Shown here: in pieces, positions 12,105-24,367 of the stretch | Layout: each line of letters starts with the position of its first letter | Position numbering within the stretch: the first letter of the stretch is position 1 | Source of the DNA: Syncephalastrum monosporum B8922 | Taxonomy: Eukaryota; Mucoromycota; Mucoromycetes; Mucorales; Syncephalastraceae | Reading direction: 5' to 3' | NCBI GenBank assembly: GCA_000697355.1 | Contig: JNEN01000720.1 | Span: 1-64,000 of the forward strand | DNA length: 64,000 bases | Translations under genes and position numbers: made by a program | The notes under the pieces: generated by a model | What the model was told of the DNA's origin: nothing | Seen by the model: only the letters and a program-made list of their open reading frames with translations | Databases searched by the model: none

Positions 12105-14349
12105 TCAAGATGCGGATGCGGCGGCTCGTGACGCCGAAGCCGACATCATGTCATCGGCTCCGGAAGATGTCAAGACCGAAAAGGCAAGTACAAGCATGGC
12201 TGTGCCAACCACGTCGATCCCGGCAGTTCTGTACACACACACACAAATCGAAGTCAGCTGCTATGTTCTCATAAATGTGACAACCCTGTCAGAAAACTTA
12301 CAAATACGGGATCACATAATTGTCAGGATCATATCCTAAGCGCCAGAATAGCAAAGTCATGTGCTTGCCGACCTTGAGACTAAGATAGGTGCATAGCATC
12401 GAGACCGAAAAGTAGGACAAAAAGAACCAGAAATTGTAGTTGAGCTGGCCCATACCAAAAGCCCAGATAATGACCAAGAAGACGACCTGAACTGGGACAT
12501 TCATGAGCAACAGGGTGAGTTCCACAACCTTGTAGTTTTCTTTGTTCTCGGCATGAAGGCTTGTGCTAATGCGAGAGGCGTAGATGGCACCGAGGTTACC
12601 AGCCAGGCCAATGAGGACCGGCGTCAGAAGTGCAACACCCTTGTATTCTTCCACGTATTCCTCGAGCACCACGCCCGCAAGACTATTATAAGTTACGAGT
12701 AAGCCCAGATAAGCCAAGTTAATATAATTTAATTTTTCTTTCTCACCTGGAAATCACCATAGCGACCAATAAGGGTGTCCATCCTGCGAACAAAAGATCC
12801 TGCATGTGGCGGTTGTGCCAGGTTATGTATCCAAAGAAAGGAATCATAGCCGCCATGATTAAAAAGACCAATGTGCTGAGGATAGTATCTGAAACTAATT
12901 TGTGAGCCCGCTGTACCTTTTTTTCTCTTTTTCAGTTGACTAACCCATATTCTTTTGAAGTACAAGGGCGCATCCAGCCAGCAACAGCAGCGTTACGATA
13001 TCACCTGCGGACGAAGCAAGCGGACATGCAATGTTATCTACCGTAAAACATAAGTTCCCGTCTTGCTTAAATAAAAAGTAGCACAAAGCATACCAGGGTT
13101 GACTTTGATGCGGCGGCATATAAGGATTAAGATGACCATCATGATACCCAAGAGTCCACCCGAGACAGAGGCAGAGACCATGGCGGAGGCGGTCATGAAC
13201 ATGCTCTCATAGAAGGTGCTGGCGTTACCGCCGGGTTTGGTGATCAGGCCCAGAACGAATGATGCGAAACCGGCAATGGCGCCAGAAGCCAGGGCTTGTA
13301 CCTGAAGGAGTGCCAAATTACCTATGATCAGGGAGCGTTTCGTCGGTCCGTGATCCAGGTCACCCAAATTGGCCTGGAATGAAATCGCCGTTCAGTCAAG
13401 AATACTAAATTCCGTTTCTTCTTTCTTACCGAAGTCGAGAAACGTGCAGCCAAATTCATTTCTAAGTTGCCTTTGAGGTTGAGCAGGATGGGCACAAGGA
13501 TAAATAGTTCGGGTATGTTATGGAAAGCTTCCCAGCTCTAAGAGTAGAATTATCCGAATGTGGAGAGTTCATGCAGGTTAACAATTGAGCGGAAGTGATT
13601 TGGATTATTATTTTTTTTATCATTATACCTGAAATTCATCGAGAAATGCGCCGGCGAGGACAAGGCCCACCACGGAAATAATGAGAGATGGAAACGCCTG
13701 GAGAAAAAGTGTGAGTGGAGGTCGGAGACGCTCAGCCATTTTCGACAAATGGGTATAGCCCTCGGTATAGAGTGACAGACATATGTAAAGAAAGCGTAAT
13801 ACACAAGGCAAATCCATCCTCTCAACCAGAAGGGCAGTAATGGTAAAATAAAAAAGAAAGGGAAACAAAACCAGAGAAGAAGCAATAAATGGCGCAGAAA
13901 AAAAAGGAGAGATGAGGATAGAGCGTGGGTGACAGGTGTATGAAGTTGAGCGGCATTCATTGTCAAGATAGGATGTGTGCGAGCGTAAGAGAAGGTGGGC
14001 GTGTGCGTGCGGTGTGTAAGGGGGAACCGACAAGAAAATAGAAAATCATGATGGGGATTGGGCTGTCCCTTTTTTTCCACTCTACCTGCCATGCGAGGTG
14101 CGCCGCAAGCTGTTTGCCACATTGAGGCTTTTCGTTGTCGTCGTCTATTAATAGCGCGGGCTCCCTCTCTCTCGAGTATCTTGGCAACAACGCCTCTTGG
14201 TCATCGTCGCGATGGTCGCTTCCGTCCTCATCACTGACTCTGGACGATCCGGCGTTAAGCTGTGGATTAGGGGGCTTGTCGTCTTTTTCGGTGTTTTCTT
14301 TTAGCTCGATATAATTGCCATGTCGGTGTTGCGACGCAGCGGGTGGCAT
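12105..14349 (-). CDS. SLC41/MgtE-family divalent cation transporter
   Basis: Predicted membrane transporter for Mg2+ or similar cations. Eight exons: 14349-14086, 13697-13629, 13537-13430, 13373-13094, 13037-12945, 12894-12747, 12682-12302, 12228-12105, about 488 aa, all phases consistent. The N-terminal 80 residues are hydrophilic. Two MgtE half-repeats follow, each with the paired signature: [18 protein letters not shown] in the first and [17 protein letters not shown] in the second. Other conserved pieces are [15 protein letters not shown], which spans an intron, and [15 protein letters not shown], which spans the last intron. The C-terminus ends in a short Ala/Ser-rich tail. Membrane location (plasma membrane, vacuole or mitochondrion) is not decided by the sequence. 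Confidence 0.88.
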
Positions 14350-15295
14350 ATGTGAAAAGAGGAAGGGAGGAAGGAAGGAAAGGAAGGAAGGAAAGGAAGG
14401 AAAAAAAATGCAGCGAGGAAGAAGAGTGGAGTGCAGTAAGGCAGACTCATGCGGAAGGCCAATTCACTTTTAGCACGTTTTTTATGTGAGGGTCATTTAA
14501 CCAGGATCTTCCGGGGACGTGTATGTTTTGGCAAGGGGGCAGAAAAACGCTATAAACCATTGTGTCGTACCATTTTACTGGAGAGGGCTTTATTGACGCA
14601 TTTCACAGAACACAAGCAGCCCATAAATATACAGCCTTTGGCATAAATAAAAGAAAAGCCCTCGATTCTCCATTTGACCTGCTTTGCATTTTCTATTCCC
14701 GGAGTCACCTCATTCGGTTGCGACAATTCATCGGCGATTTGCAACACCGGTTATCCTCACGTCATGTTGTACGCCCTGCCCGCCAAAAGCCAATACCTGA
14801 ACCGGGTTTAATTATACCACCAACCCAGTGTCACTTGAGCCCTGGAGTTTGCGCGAATTATCTCTTTTGGAAAGGCCATCGTGTGACATGACGGCTAGGA
14901 TGCCGCTTTTATTCATCAGATGAATATGGAGAGTTTGACTGATAAGAAGCCGCGTTTTTGTACCTGGATAGCCCATTGGATGATGAGCCGAGTGGCTGGT
15001 AAAGTCACACTCAGTAAAAACCATCCTTACTGTTAACGTGGATATCACGTTGGCTAATGCTAAAGACTGCATACGTATGATGAAGCTTATATTTGACATG
15101 GGTGAGGATTCGTAGGCCTCTCGAACCTTATTGCGTGGCATACGACTCGTAGTATTTTGTCATGAAAATAGATGATCAGTCTCCGAAACAAGGATAAGGA
15201 TCTTGCACGAAAAAGCAGCAATGTTATATGGATTAATACGACTAAGAATTAGAATTGAATCTTGTATAAATAGGATGAAAAAGTCTTGCTTGTTG
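14350..15295. other. Intergenic region, no supported gene
   Basis: About 0.95 kb between the Mg2+ transporter start and the kinase stop (both minus-strand genes). Beyond the GGAA tract I see only short unrelated frames. It should hold the transporter promoter and the kinase terminator. Confidence 0.55.
14357..14408. repeat. Imperfect (GGAA)n tract with A8
   Basis: Purine-only block of GGAA/GGAAA units just upstream of the Mg2+ transporter start codon. On the transcribed strand it is a pyrimidine tract, similar to those upstream of other genes here. Confidence 0.85.
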
Positions 15296-16844
15296 TTAAG
15301 TTATCCGCCGCTGAAACGCAGACTTGAGGAAGTCTTTCATGCGGCTGACCATCCTCCCTTCCACGGACTTCATCTTGCTTTTGGTAGATACGGAATCGGC
15401 GGATGGTGCAGTTGCAAGGGTCTTTTTCTCTCGTTGCCGGGCTGCAGCTGATGGAGCCACCTGTGCCTTTTTAGGAAAAAGTTTGTTGAACAAGATCGGG
15501 ACGCGTGAACGCTTCGCCACTGCCGTAGTGTGGACTTCTGCCTTGGACGTGCGTGAGGCAGGGACAGTGGTACTGGAGGAGGATAGTGGCCCTTCTGACA
15601 CCTGTTTGTGCGAATTGCTGTGATGTTTTGGCTGTTGTTCGGACGCTCGTCGGTGCGTCTGTCGGAGCAACGCAGCCGAGACCGGGCGCCGTGCAGGCAG
15701 GGTGCTGTGGTTCAGCCAGGGGTGCCGCAAGCAGTCCGCCGCCGAATACCGCTGCTTTGCATTGCGGCACAACAGCTTGTCGATCAAGTCGGCGGCGTCA
15801 CGCGAGATATGGGAGGGCATGCGATAGGAGCCTGTATTGATCCGTCGAAACAGTTGAGGCATATCCTCGCCCTGGAATGGCAATGTGCCCGATAGCATGG
15901 CAAATAGTATTACACCGCAGCTCCACATGTCGACAGGAGGACCTTTGTACGGTGTGGCAGTGACCATTTCTGGGGCAGCATAGAAGGGGCTGCCGCAATA
16001 GGTGTTCAGGACCTGGTGGTGCTCGCAAAATTTTCCAAAACCAAAATCGCATAGCCGTGCATGCCCGTTGATATCAATCAGAACTACAAAGTGTAAAGTG
16101 CATGATTAGGTTTACTAATCTGTGGATGTATTCTTTTTTTCTGTGGATGTCTTCTATTACCATTTTCTGGTTTGAGGTCCCGATGCACGATGCCGTTCTA
16201 AGTAGGAAGTTGCATGAGCCCTTCGTCTGTGGGTCACCCTCTGTGTGGTTTACCTCATGAATGTAATACACCGCCTCCACAATCTCCCTGAACCATGTGC
16301 GCGCACATGGTTCATCAAGATGATGCGCCCGTTTGATTCGATCAAATAATTCCCCGCCCTCTATGAAGTCCATGGCTATGTAGATATTGTCGCGGTCTGT
16401 TAGCACCTCGTATACATTGACAATGTTCTTGTGTCGCATCCGTGTCGAAAAGCCTTCACAGATCGCTTGCTCGTTCAAGGCATGCTGACGCTGATCACCA
16501 TTCTTCAACGAGGTCTTATCCACCACTTTCATTGCCACCTTGTTTTTTAATAAAATTGTTTAAATGTCAGCCTTGCATTCATTTGCATGAAACCATGCTC
16601 ACCCGACCTGAAGCCCTGTATTGCGATGCCTTGCCAAATACACCTTGCCAAAGTTACCTCTACCCAGGACATCAATTCGTTCGTAAGAACCGACAATAAC
16701 TTCGCCTTTCCTTGATTTGACCTGGCTCACGAATCAAGTTAGTAAAAAAAAATGTGAGGAACGAGGTACACGTGACATAAGACGCCTTGCATAAATCAGA
16801 AAATGTACCTCATCTGGTCGCGGTCGGAGGGCTGTATCCGCCAT
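15296..16844 (-). CDS. AMPK/SNF1-related serine/threonine kinase
   Basis: CAMK-group protein kinase of about 419 aa. Exons: 16844-16809, 16721-16608, 16538-16254, 16197-16161, 16083-15296. Kinase landmarks in order: P-loop GRGNFGKV; catalytic Lys in VAMKVVDK; HRDLKPEN split by an intron; DFG; activation segment LNTYCGSPFYAAPEM, whose Thr lies at the site LKB1-type kinases phosphorylate in the AMPK family; DMWSCGVILF; final RHPWLN. The C-terminal 150 residues are Ser/Ala/basic and end in a Lys/Arg-rich amphipathic piece (RMKDFLKSAFQRR). No UBA or KA1 domain is evident. One donor is weak (CAG/GTCGGG at 16607) but gives the only in-frame join to the Lys strand. The coding sequence contains a 26-bp palindrome (16289-16314). 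Substrates are unknown. Confidence 0.88.
16289..16314. repeat. 26-bp perfect palindrome inside kinase gene
   Basis: TGAACCATGTGCG followed directly by its own reverse complement, with no spacer. It lies in the third kinase exon and encodes part of DEPCARTWFRE, between the hinge region and the catalytic loop. Confidence 0.95.
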
Positions 16845-17053
16845 AATGACCACAAAGAAATAGAAAAATAAAGGGTAGGGTGCGAATTGGAAGGGGTTGA
16901 GAAGGAAGAGGAAGAAGAAGAAAAGAGAAAAATGAAGGTGGGGTTCGGAAACTTTTCTTGACAAAGGGACGTTCTACTTCAGACCGCAGTGCATATTTCC
17001 AGGCAAGCGCCATTTATCATTCGCCCGCGGTGGGTTGTTCCTTATACTGTGCT

Positions 17054-18008
17054 TCACCATTCAGGTCCAAATTCTTGCAACATCTGCGTTAGTGCACGGC
17101 GTGTGCGCTCTTCTTCGTCCAGGTCGTCCAGCTCTGGGTAGGCCTGCGAAGCTTCCACTTCGTCGCCTAGGATATCGCTCAGGTCGAATTCGTCCTCTTC
17201 CTCCTGATCGTCGTTGCCTTCTATGTCGCTCTGGGTATTGTCCTGGGAGTCCTTGAGGGTGTCATTGTGGGTATTGGACGCTGTGGCTGCCAGTAGCTCT
17301 TCCACGGTCCTTTGCGTCGTCGGCCGTTGCTGGGCTGTATGATTGGCATTGTCTTTATTGACAGCCTGAAAGGTACGTTGTGGGCGGATCTGCGTTTGTG
17401 GCGGGGGATATCGGATAAGAGGGCGACTGTCCGGGACATCATTCTCCTCCATGGACGCCATGTGTAGCAAGAGTTCTCTGTCTCTCTGGAAGTCGACTTG
17501 TCAGACTCGCTTCTGTCCACCAAGGTGACGCTTACCTTGAGCTCTTCTAGCTTCAGACACCATTGTTTTCGCATCTGCAGCAGAAAATCTTGATCCTGTT
17601 CTATTTCTTGGTACATGCGTCGAGACCGTATTCTAAGCTGTGAAGTCAGAAAGCATTTTTGGCCAGACGATAGACAGCCCTTACGCAGCTGGGTTAATAA
17701 AGTCGATCGTGCTTTTCGATCGCTCAAGTGGAATGGGCTTTCGGAAATCGTACGGCCTGAATTCGGCATGGCGTCGCTTGAGGTGGATATGGTCGCGCCT
17801 TGGGTAGAGTTCTCGCGTGGCAAGCGGTTGCGGCGCATACGTCTGGGGCCGTGGAACGTCGGAATTCAGCGAAGCTATGCACCATGAGTATGAGAATGAG
17901 TATGAGAACGCGTATGAGTCGAGCAGGGGTGTACAGTGGAGAAGACATACAGTCGTCATTATATGAATCTTCTTCAGGATCTTCCAGAAAGGAGAGCAAG
18001 TTGTCCAT
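17054..18008 (-). CDS. Acidic coiled-coil protein, unknown function
   Basis: I do not recognise the family. Four exons, 18008-17951, 17874-17685, 17632-17536 and 17485-17054, join in consistent phase to about 258 aa. The N-terminus is acidic (MDNLLSFLEDPEEDSYNDD). A basic middle part follows (RRDHIHLKRRHAEFR). A predicted coiled coil spans introns 2 and 3 (MYQEIEQDQDFLLQMRKQW; LEELK then RDRELLLHMASMEE). The C-terminal half is strongly acidic (GNDDQEEEDEFDLSDILGDE; LDDLDEEERTRRALTQMLQEF). There is no signal peptide or membrane helix. An in-frame ATG 45 bp upstream (18053) would add 15 residues. Intron 2 needs the acceptor GCTTAG; an alternative acceptor 5 bp earlier leads to a stop. It is read away from the apyrase gene, sharing the promoter region. 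Confidence 0.65.
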
Positions 18009-18804
18009 GGCGGGAGAAGAAGCAGAAAAAATAACACATATCCGCATTGACAACGCTGAGAATAAAATATTGGCGAGTGGCGGCGAAAGGAATCATTTTC
18101 TTTCGCATATTTAAAGGAGCCTCGCTTTTCTACCTAATCCTGCCCTGCTTTAGCGTCTCGACACTGTATGACAGGTTTAGTATAAGCATCTGAGCTTGAG
18201 TTGACAGTGAAAGCAGGAGCCGATTGCCTAGAGACTTGATATGTTACGTGACATGGTCGACCGTGTACATTATACGTGAGAGGTGATTTGGGCGCGTCCA
18301 GGCACTGCGCCTCACGTTATATTCAAACAGAGCAATAGAACGTCTTGAGTAAGGATGTGCTATAGCGTGGAGACAGAGTGAAACAACAAGGATAGTAGTA
18401 GAATACAGTCTTGGCATAGATTTAGTGGAATGTCTGGCGCTTATTCATAAAGATGGCGCCACCATTCGTTGGTAGAATGTTTTCCCATTGACAAGTAACC
18501 AACCAAATGGCGCGTTGTGTACCGCTCTCTGCGATCTTATAGCCTTCAGGTTCGCCCTGCTCATTATTTTTTATTTCACCTTATTCTATTTTATTCCTTA
18601 CGATTGTCGTTATCGCTGGCCACGTCCAAGGTGCTACTGTTGTCGTTCGTTGCGCATCGGCCCTTTAATACCATCATTACCAGTTCTCCACTCTTTCACG
18701 TTCACGTTTATATCCGTTTAAACCCTGTTTGACGACTCGTTGACCATCTACTTGCATTCCCCTTCCTTGCTCTATTTATCTTGTCGGGCCCACGCTGATA
18801 TCGG
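18009..18804. other. Divergent promoter region, no supported gene
   Basis: About 0.8 kb between the divergent acidic-protein and apyrase start codons. No coding frame, tRNA or repeat that I can support. Confidence 0.55.
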
Positions 18805-21107
18805 ATGCACACAAGCCTGACCAAACGACAAGAAGCCTTCGCGCCTCGACAACACGTTGATAATGAGTGGGCCAACAATCGACGGTACAGCATCGTAATT
18901 GACGCCGGATCTTCTGGTTCGCGTGTCTATATTTATTCCTGGAAGGATCACGAGTACGTGCGATCGACCCAGCCGGCTGAAACCCTCAAGGGCAGTATAC
19001 CCATCGTAGAGCGTGGTGATCCTTTGGGTCTGAAATGGACGAAGCGAGAGGAGCCTGGTATGTATGCAAAATCATGAGGAGGACACCAAACCGGGATATG
19101 CCATGGTTGACACGTCTTGTCTTCTTGTCGATTGTATCAGGTATATCTACCTTTGGCAGCAAGCCACACGAAGTAGGCGACCACTTGTCGCTCCTTCTTG
19201 ACTTTGCGAAGGAAGTCGTGCCCTCCGAAAGTCATGTCAGCACACCGGTCTTTCTGATGGCCACAGCCGGTATGCGTCTCCTGCCGGAAGATGAGCAGAA
19301 GGCTGTGCTTGACGAAACGTGCAGCTACATTCGCAAGAACTACCCGTTTTTTATCAGCGATTGCGATACGCATATCCGGGTTATTCCTGGCGAGCTCGAG
19401 GGCATTTATGGTTGGGTCGCTGTCAACTACCTTATGGGCGGCTTCGATACCAGCATTCAGGCGTCCATTGACCCAGCAGAAGCGCAGCACGACGATAAGC
19501 ACCACACGTTCGGTTTCTTGGACATGGGCGGTGCCAGCGCCCAGATAGCATTCGAGCCCGAGCACCACCAGCGGCAAGAGCATTTTGACGACCTCACCCG
19601 GATCTACCTGCACACACTCGATGGCCAAAAGGTGGAATACGATGTCTTTGTCACGACCTTCTTGGGATACGGCAGCAACGAGGCACGCCGACGGTATCTG
19701 GAAGAGCGCGTCCGCATCGCCTACACCGAGGCAAACGGACGCAATCTGCTCGACGAGCACCACCAGCTTCATCTCGATGACCCGTGTCTCCCGCTTAACC
19801 TTAATATGACCAACTCAGACTCGACGAGCGTGCCGCTTGTCCTACACGGAACCGGCTCCTTCAGTCAATGTATCGAATATACTACCCCCCTTTTAAACAA
19901 AGACGCCGAATGCCCGACCAAACCCTGCCTTTTTAACGGTGTCCACACACCCCACATTGATTGGTCCGTCAACAAGTTTGTCGGTATCTCCGAGTACTGG
20001 TACTCGTCCCACGATATCCTCGGTTTGGGGGGCGTCTATGACTTTGTCGAATATGAAAAGAAGGCCACGGAATACTGTATAAAGGACTGGAGCCTTGAAG
20101 ATCACAAAGAACTCGACGCGGCCGACGTGATGCACCACCAGATGCAATGCTTCAAGTCGGCCTGGATCGTCAACGTCCTCCACGACGGTATCGGCATCCC
20201 CCGCCTGGTCGACCCGAACCACAAGAACGCGTCCAATGACCAGGAGCTTCTCGAGCAATCCATCGAGAGCATCGAGTCCAAAAACTGGAGCCCGCCCTTC
20301 CAGAGTATCGACACTATTAACGATATCCAAGTCTCCTGGACCCTGGGCGCCATGGTCCTCCATGCGACGAACCAGATCCCTCTTGCGGAGCAAGAGGACT
20401 CGTACCATAAAACCGACGACGAGGGTGCCCACCAGATCGCGGACGGCGTCGAACTGCCCTCGAGCATCGCAGACGAAAATACCCTGTTCGATGGTGCAGG
20501 CGATGTGCTCAGCTCGTTCAAGGAGAAAACGTCGCTCGGCTCGCTCGGCATCATGCTGCTGATGCTTGTATGCTCGCTTTTCTTCTGGTACCTGTACCGC
20601 CGCCTCAGCTGGCGCAAGCGGCGTGACTGGGAGAGCGCGAACGGGGGTCTGCTCGGTGCGCGCACGGCGGAGCCCGTGGGTCTCTACGCCGCAGCCAGCG
20701 CGCTCGCACGCATCATGTCTCGGTCGACCCTGGCGCTGCGATCCTGGGCGTCTCGGATATTAAAGAAACAGTCATCCTCGCCGGCCCCGGCCATAGAAAT
20801 CGACTCCTTTATGCCCGAGGGAGGCAACACGGTCGGCGCAGAAAACAGTATCTCAATCAGTATTCCCGGATCCAGCTCCGGCGCCAGCACGCCTTCAGGA
20901 CGGCCCATGCTGGGTCCTTCTTCCCGGTCACAGAGCTTTGTAAATATGAAATACTGGAGCAAAAAGCGATACAGCGGTGATAGTCATGCCGCGCTGTTCC
21001 CACCCGAGAGCAACAGTCATCGTCTTCCCTTGCGTAGTTCATCCTCGGCTGTCAATCTCGCGAATCGAAATATCAGTAGTAATAGCGTCATCGAAGAAGA
21101 CGTATGA
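18805..21107 (+). CDS. GDA1/CD39 apyrase (Golgi-type nucleoside phosphatase)
   Basis: Membrane nucleoside di/triphosphatase, closest in layout to yeast Ynd1, which clears nucleotides formed during Golgi glycosylation. Two exons, 18805-19057 and 19141-21107, about 739 aa. Apyrase conserved regions in order: IDAGSSGSRVYIYSW (ACR1), MATAGMRLL (ACR2), LEGIYGWVAVNYLMGG (ACR3), FLDMGGASAQIAFE (ACR4) and GLGGVYDFVEY (ACR5). A C-terminal membrane helix (LGIMLLMLVCSLFFWYLYRR, near residue 555) is followed by a roughly 160-residue Ser-rich tail. There is no N-terminal signal anchor, which is the Ynd1 arrangement rather than the Gda1 one. Start chosen as the first ATG in the conserved frame. Substrate range is inferred. 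Confidence 0.92.
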
Positions 21108-21201
21108 TGCATTTAAAAAGCTTATTTCACAAAGAAAAAAAAGAGAGAACAAAAATAGAACTGTACAAAAAAACAGGAAAAGCAAGGTGGTCATGAGTCT
21201 A

Positions 21202-21554
21202 TTAGTTGATCTTGGCGGCACCTCCACCCGAGCGTTTCTGGGCATCTGGCTGGTCAATGCCCTTCTCTTCGATGGTCTTCTCCTTGGCTATACACATCAA
21301 AGTTTCATCATGTCAACCAAAAAGCGTCCTAGTGAAGATATTTTTCTTTTTTGTTATAATTTTTGTTTTTTTCGCGTACCGTGACCTGCGCCCTTGGCAG
21401 CATAGAACCAGTAGCCACCGGCGACGACGGCAATAGCAGCGGTGCACGCGGTCCAATTCGGGCCCGAACGCTGAGCTTCGTTTGCTTGCTGGGGATCCGT
21501 GGCTCGGCGAAGCATGGAGGTCTTGGAGCGGTTCAGCAGTGATCGAGCAAACAT
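21202..21554 (-). CDS. Small mitochondrial-type membrane protein, unknown
   Basis: Predicted 86-aa protein from two exons, 21554-21380 and 21287-21202. The N-terminus (MFARSLLNRSKTSMLRRAT) is Arg/Ser-rich with no acid residues, like a mitochondrial targeting presequence. A single hydrophobic segment follows (CTAAIAVVAGGYWFYAA), then a charged tail (KEKTIEEKGIDQPDAQKR). Its stop faces the apyrase stop only 94 bp away. I do not recognise a named family. Location in the inner or outer mitochondrial membrane is inference. Confidence 0.6.
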
Positions 21555-22435
21555 AGTGGGTAGATAGGCAGAGTACGAGTACGGGATAATAGAATAGTAT
21601 GAAGAAAAAAAAAAGAAGGGTCGTCCAAGACGAGTGCGTATATGTATGTATTTTGCGAGGACGATGACGAGATGTTTGTTTCATAATTTTCTTATGTCTG
21701 GGGTTGCAGCCATTGAATCATCGAAGCGTCAGCGACATTCTAACAAAAGCAACGTGCGACGGCCATCCCGCCGATCTCCGCACAGTCAAAAACATTGAGC
21801 AGACACCCGCCCACCTGGATGACAATTATATTTTATTTCATTTTATTCCCGCTCGCGGATCATCCAAATTTGGACTACCTGTGCAATTGAAGACATGTGC
21901 ATACCTTGGAAGCATTTCATTGCTCTAAATTTCACTTGCAGCAGCAGCACCTCCACATACATTATTGCGAGACAAACGTTGTTGCCTCGACCGACAATAC
22001 AAATGTGGCCTGTACTAGGGGTCTTATCGCTCGCCAGATCATATCAACTCATGATGCTGTTAGCTTACTGCTTTATTCCGCTTGCCACAGAGGAAATATT
22101 CAGTGTGAAAGGGTTAAAATACTAGGAGCTTGATTAAATAGTGCACAATATATTTTCCAGCCTGTGATGGGGAGGAGACAGGGAAAGCCAGATATAAGAT
22201 CTGCCGTGACTGGAGGTGGGTGGCATTCCCTGTGTAACAAGGGCAACCGATCATTGCAGAACTCAGCGCCCACGTTTTGCTCCTAAGGCTCTTGATTTGA
22301 CTGGAGCTGGCAAACAGCGTTCGGCCAAGCTTGGGCCCCTTTCAATCCTGAGAAGCCCATTTGACTCTTAAATGGTGCTCGCTTATACTCTTTCTTTATT
22401 TTTCCATTCATTTTTATTCTTTATTCTTTTAACTC
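21555..22435. other. Divergent promoter region, no supported gene
   Basis: About 0.9 kb between the small membrane-protein gene and the bHLH gene, which diverge. A T-rich block ends directly at the bHLH start codon. No supported coding frame. Confidence 0.55.
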
Positions 22436-24367
22436 ATGGACCTGTCATCCAGTTTCCATCAGTTTGGCACAATGGATATGCAGGGTAGCCTTCTTCCGCA
22501 TCAACAGCAGCCTCAGCACCAACAGCAGCACCAACAGCAGCCTCAGCAACAGCAGCAGCAGCAGCAATCACAGCCGCCGCGTGGTGGATCGTCCGCCGGT
22601 GCTGGTGACATCCAGGGCGAGGCCGAGGTCCTGGACGAGCTCGCGACCAGTATCGACCTCCTTCTACGACAGTCAGCTAGCGCACTGCCACCGCATAACC
22701 TCGATTCGTTTATTAATTCACTTCAGGAGAACTCCTCCTCTGTGGCAAATGTCCAGCGCAAGCTGTCATCCATGATGGCCGTCTCCACCTTTGCTGATCA
22801 GGACACCTCGATGCTGTCTCCCCAGACCTATCCCCAGAACCAATGTGAATACTTTGACGACGTATGGCAGATTTAAAACCTAAGGGCATGCTCCCACAGC
22901 GGATGGAATACTCACGCTGCATCATTTATCTTTTAGCATGACATTTTGACACCACTCGTTTCGCCTGCCATGACTCCTTCATTTTCCTATCAGAAACACT
23001 CCCAATCACGAGTGTCACAAGATCTTGAATTTTCGCCCTTGTCCTCACCCGCCATCGTTCCTCAATACCCTCGGCAGCAACATCAGCATTCGTTCTTATC
23101 GAATAATGGCACGAATCAGTCACAGCAGCGCATGACGCCACAGCAGATCTACCAACAGTACGAGCAGCTGGAGCATGCCAAGCTGATGATCACGCGAAGA
23201 CTGTCCGAGTTGCAGTCTCAGCAGGAACGCGAGGCGGGTCTTCAACACCAGCGAGCCCATATGAACCACAATATCAACACAAATATCAGTAATATCAATA
23301 CATCAGCTCCCGAACAGCCTCAGTGTAAGTGAAAACGAGGCAAGACAGTCGCAATGTCTGAAGGTTGACAACCTATTTCAGTTTCCCAGCCTCATGCCAT
23401 GGCACCGGCTCTGGCGCCCGCACCCACAGCAATGGAGCACCCACACCAGGGAGGAAATGTCGCACCGGGACGGATGCTGGAGCCTGCTACACCCTCTTCA
23501 CTTATGAATCTACGCACACGCCAGCAACAGCAGCAACAACAGCAACAGCAACCGCCCATGATGGACGACTCTTCGCAACATCCCTCGCAGCCGCTCACGC
23601 CACCGTCCTCGTCCTCGTCGTCGACCTCGTCCTCCGGCACGCGGCGCCTGCGTCGCTCCACGAACGGCAGCGCGTCCACCGCCCGGCGGTCCAAGGATGT
23701 GGGACCGAAAAAGATCCGCCGCGAATCGGCCTCCCACACGTCTCCTCGCACTCTCAAGCCGCTCTTAATTAGCCCTACCCTCAAAGCGGGAGGCGGCAGC
23801 GGGGGAGGTGGCAGCGGGGGGGCCAATGCAGCTCCCGAGCTCGCACCCCGCAGCAGTGTCCAGGATGCAGAACGTATTCTGGCCACACGGTCCAATTATC
23901 AGAATCTGATGGAGGGCAAGGCAGCCGCGCTCGGTATTGCCTTTTCGCCCAACATACGCAGCGGCCTCGAGATCCGACGCACCGCACACAAGGCGGCCGA
24001 GCAGAAGCGACGCGATTCGCTCAAAGAATGGTTTGATCGTCTGCGACGCGAGGTTGAAGATGGCTACGTCAAAAAGCAGATCTTGCCCTCGTCAACGCAT
24101 AATGCGAGCAAGGACGACGGCCATGATGCGGAGGAGGAGGAAGAGGAGGCGCAGACGGATGCGAATGGACTCAAGCCACTGTCCAAGGTGCTGCTGCTTC
24201 GCTACGCCTACGAATACATCTCGTCGCTGAAGAATACCATCCAGGACCGGGACACGCGCATGCTCAAACTGGAGGAGGAAAACAAGAACCTGAAGAAGAA
24301 ACGCAAGGCCGGCGACAGTGTCGAAGACGAGGATGAAGGCGACGACATGATCCAGGCTGAGCAGTGA
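22436..24367 (+). CDS. bHLH transcription factor
   Basis: Predicted nuclear regulator of about 599 aa. Exons: 22436-22861, 22937-23324, 23382-24367. The N-terminal two thirds are low-complexity: Gln-rich (CAG tracts near 22501-22567 and 23522-23550), then Ser-rich and Gly-rich. The DNA-binding part starts near residue 470 with RRTAHKAAEQKRRDSLKEWF; His, Glu and Arg sit in the H-x3-E-x3-R register that reads E-box DNA (CANNTG, CACGTG type). The loop is unusually long (about 40 residues) and acidic (EEEEEE). Helix 2 is LSKVLLLRYAYEYISSLK, then a coiled-coil extension (RMLKLEEENKNLKKKRK). The junction HAMAPALAP was placed by frame. Specific orthology is not resolved. Confidence 0.85.
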
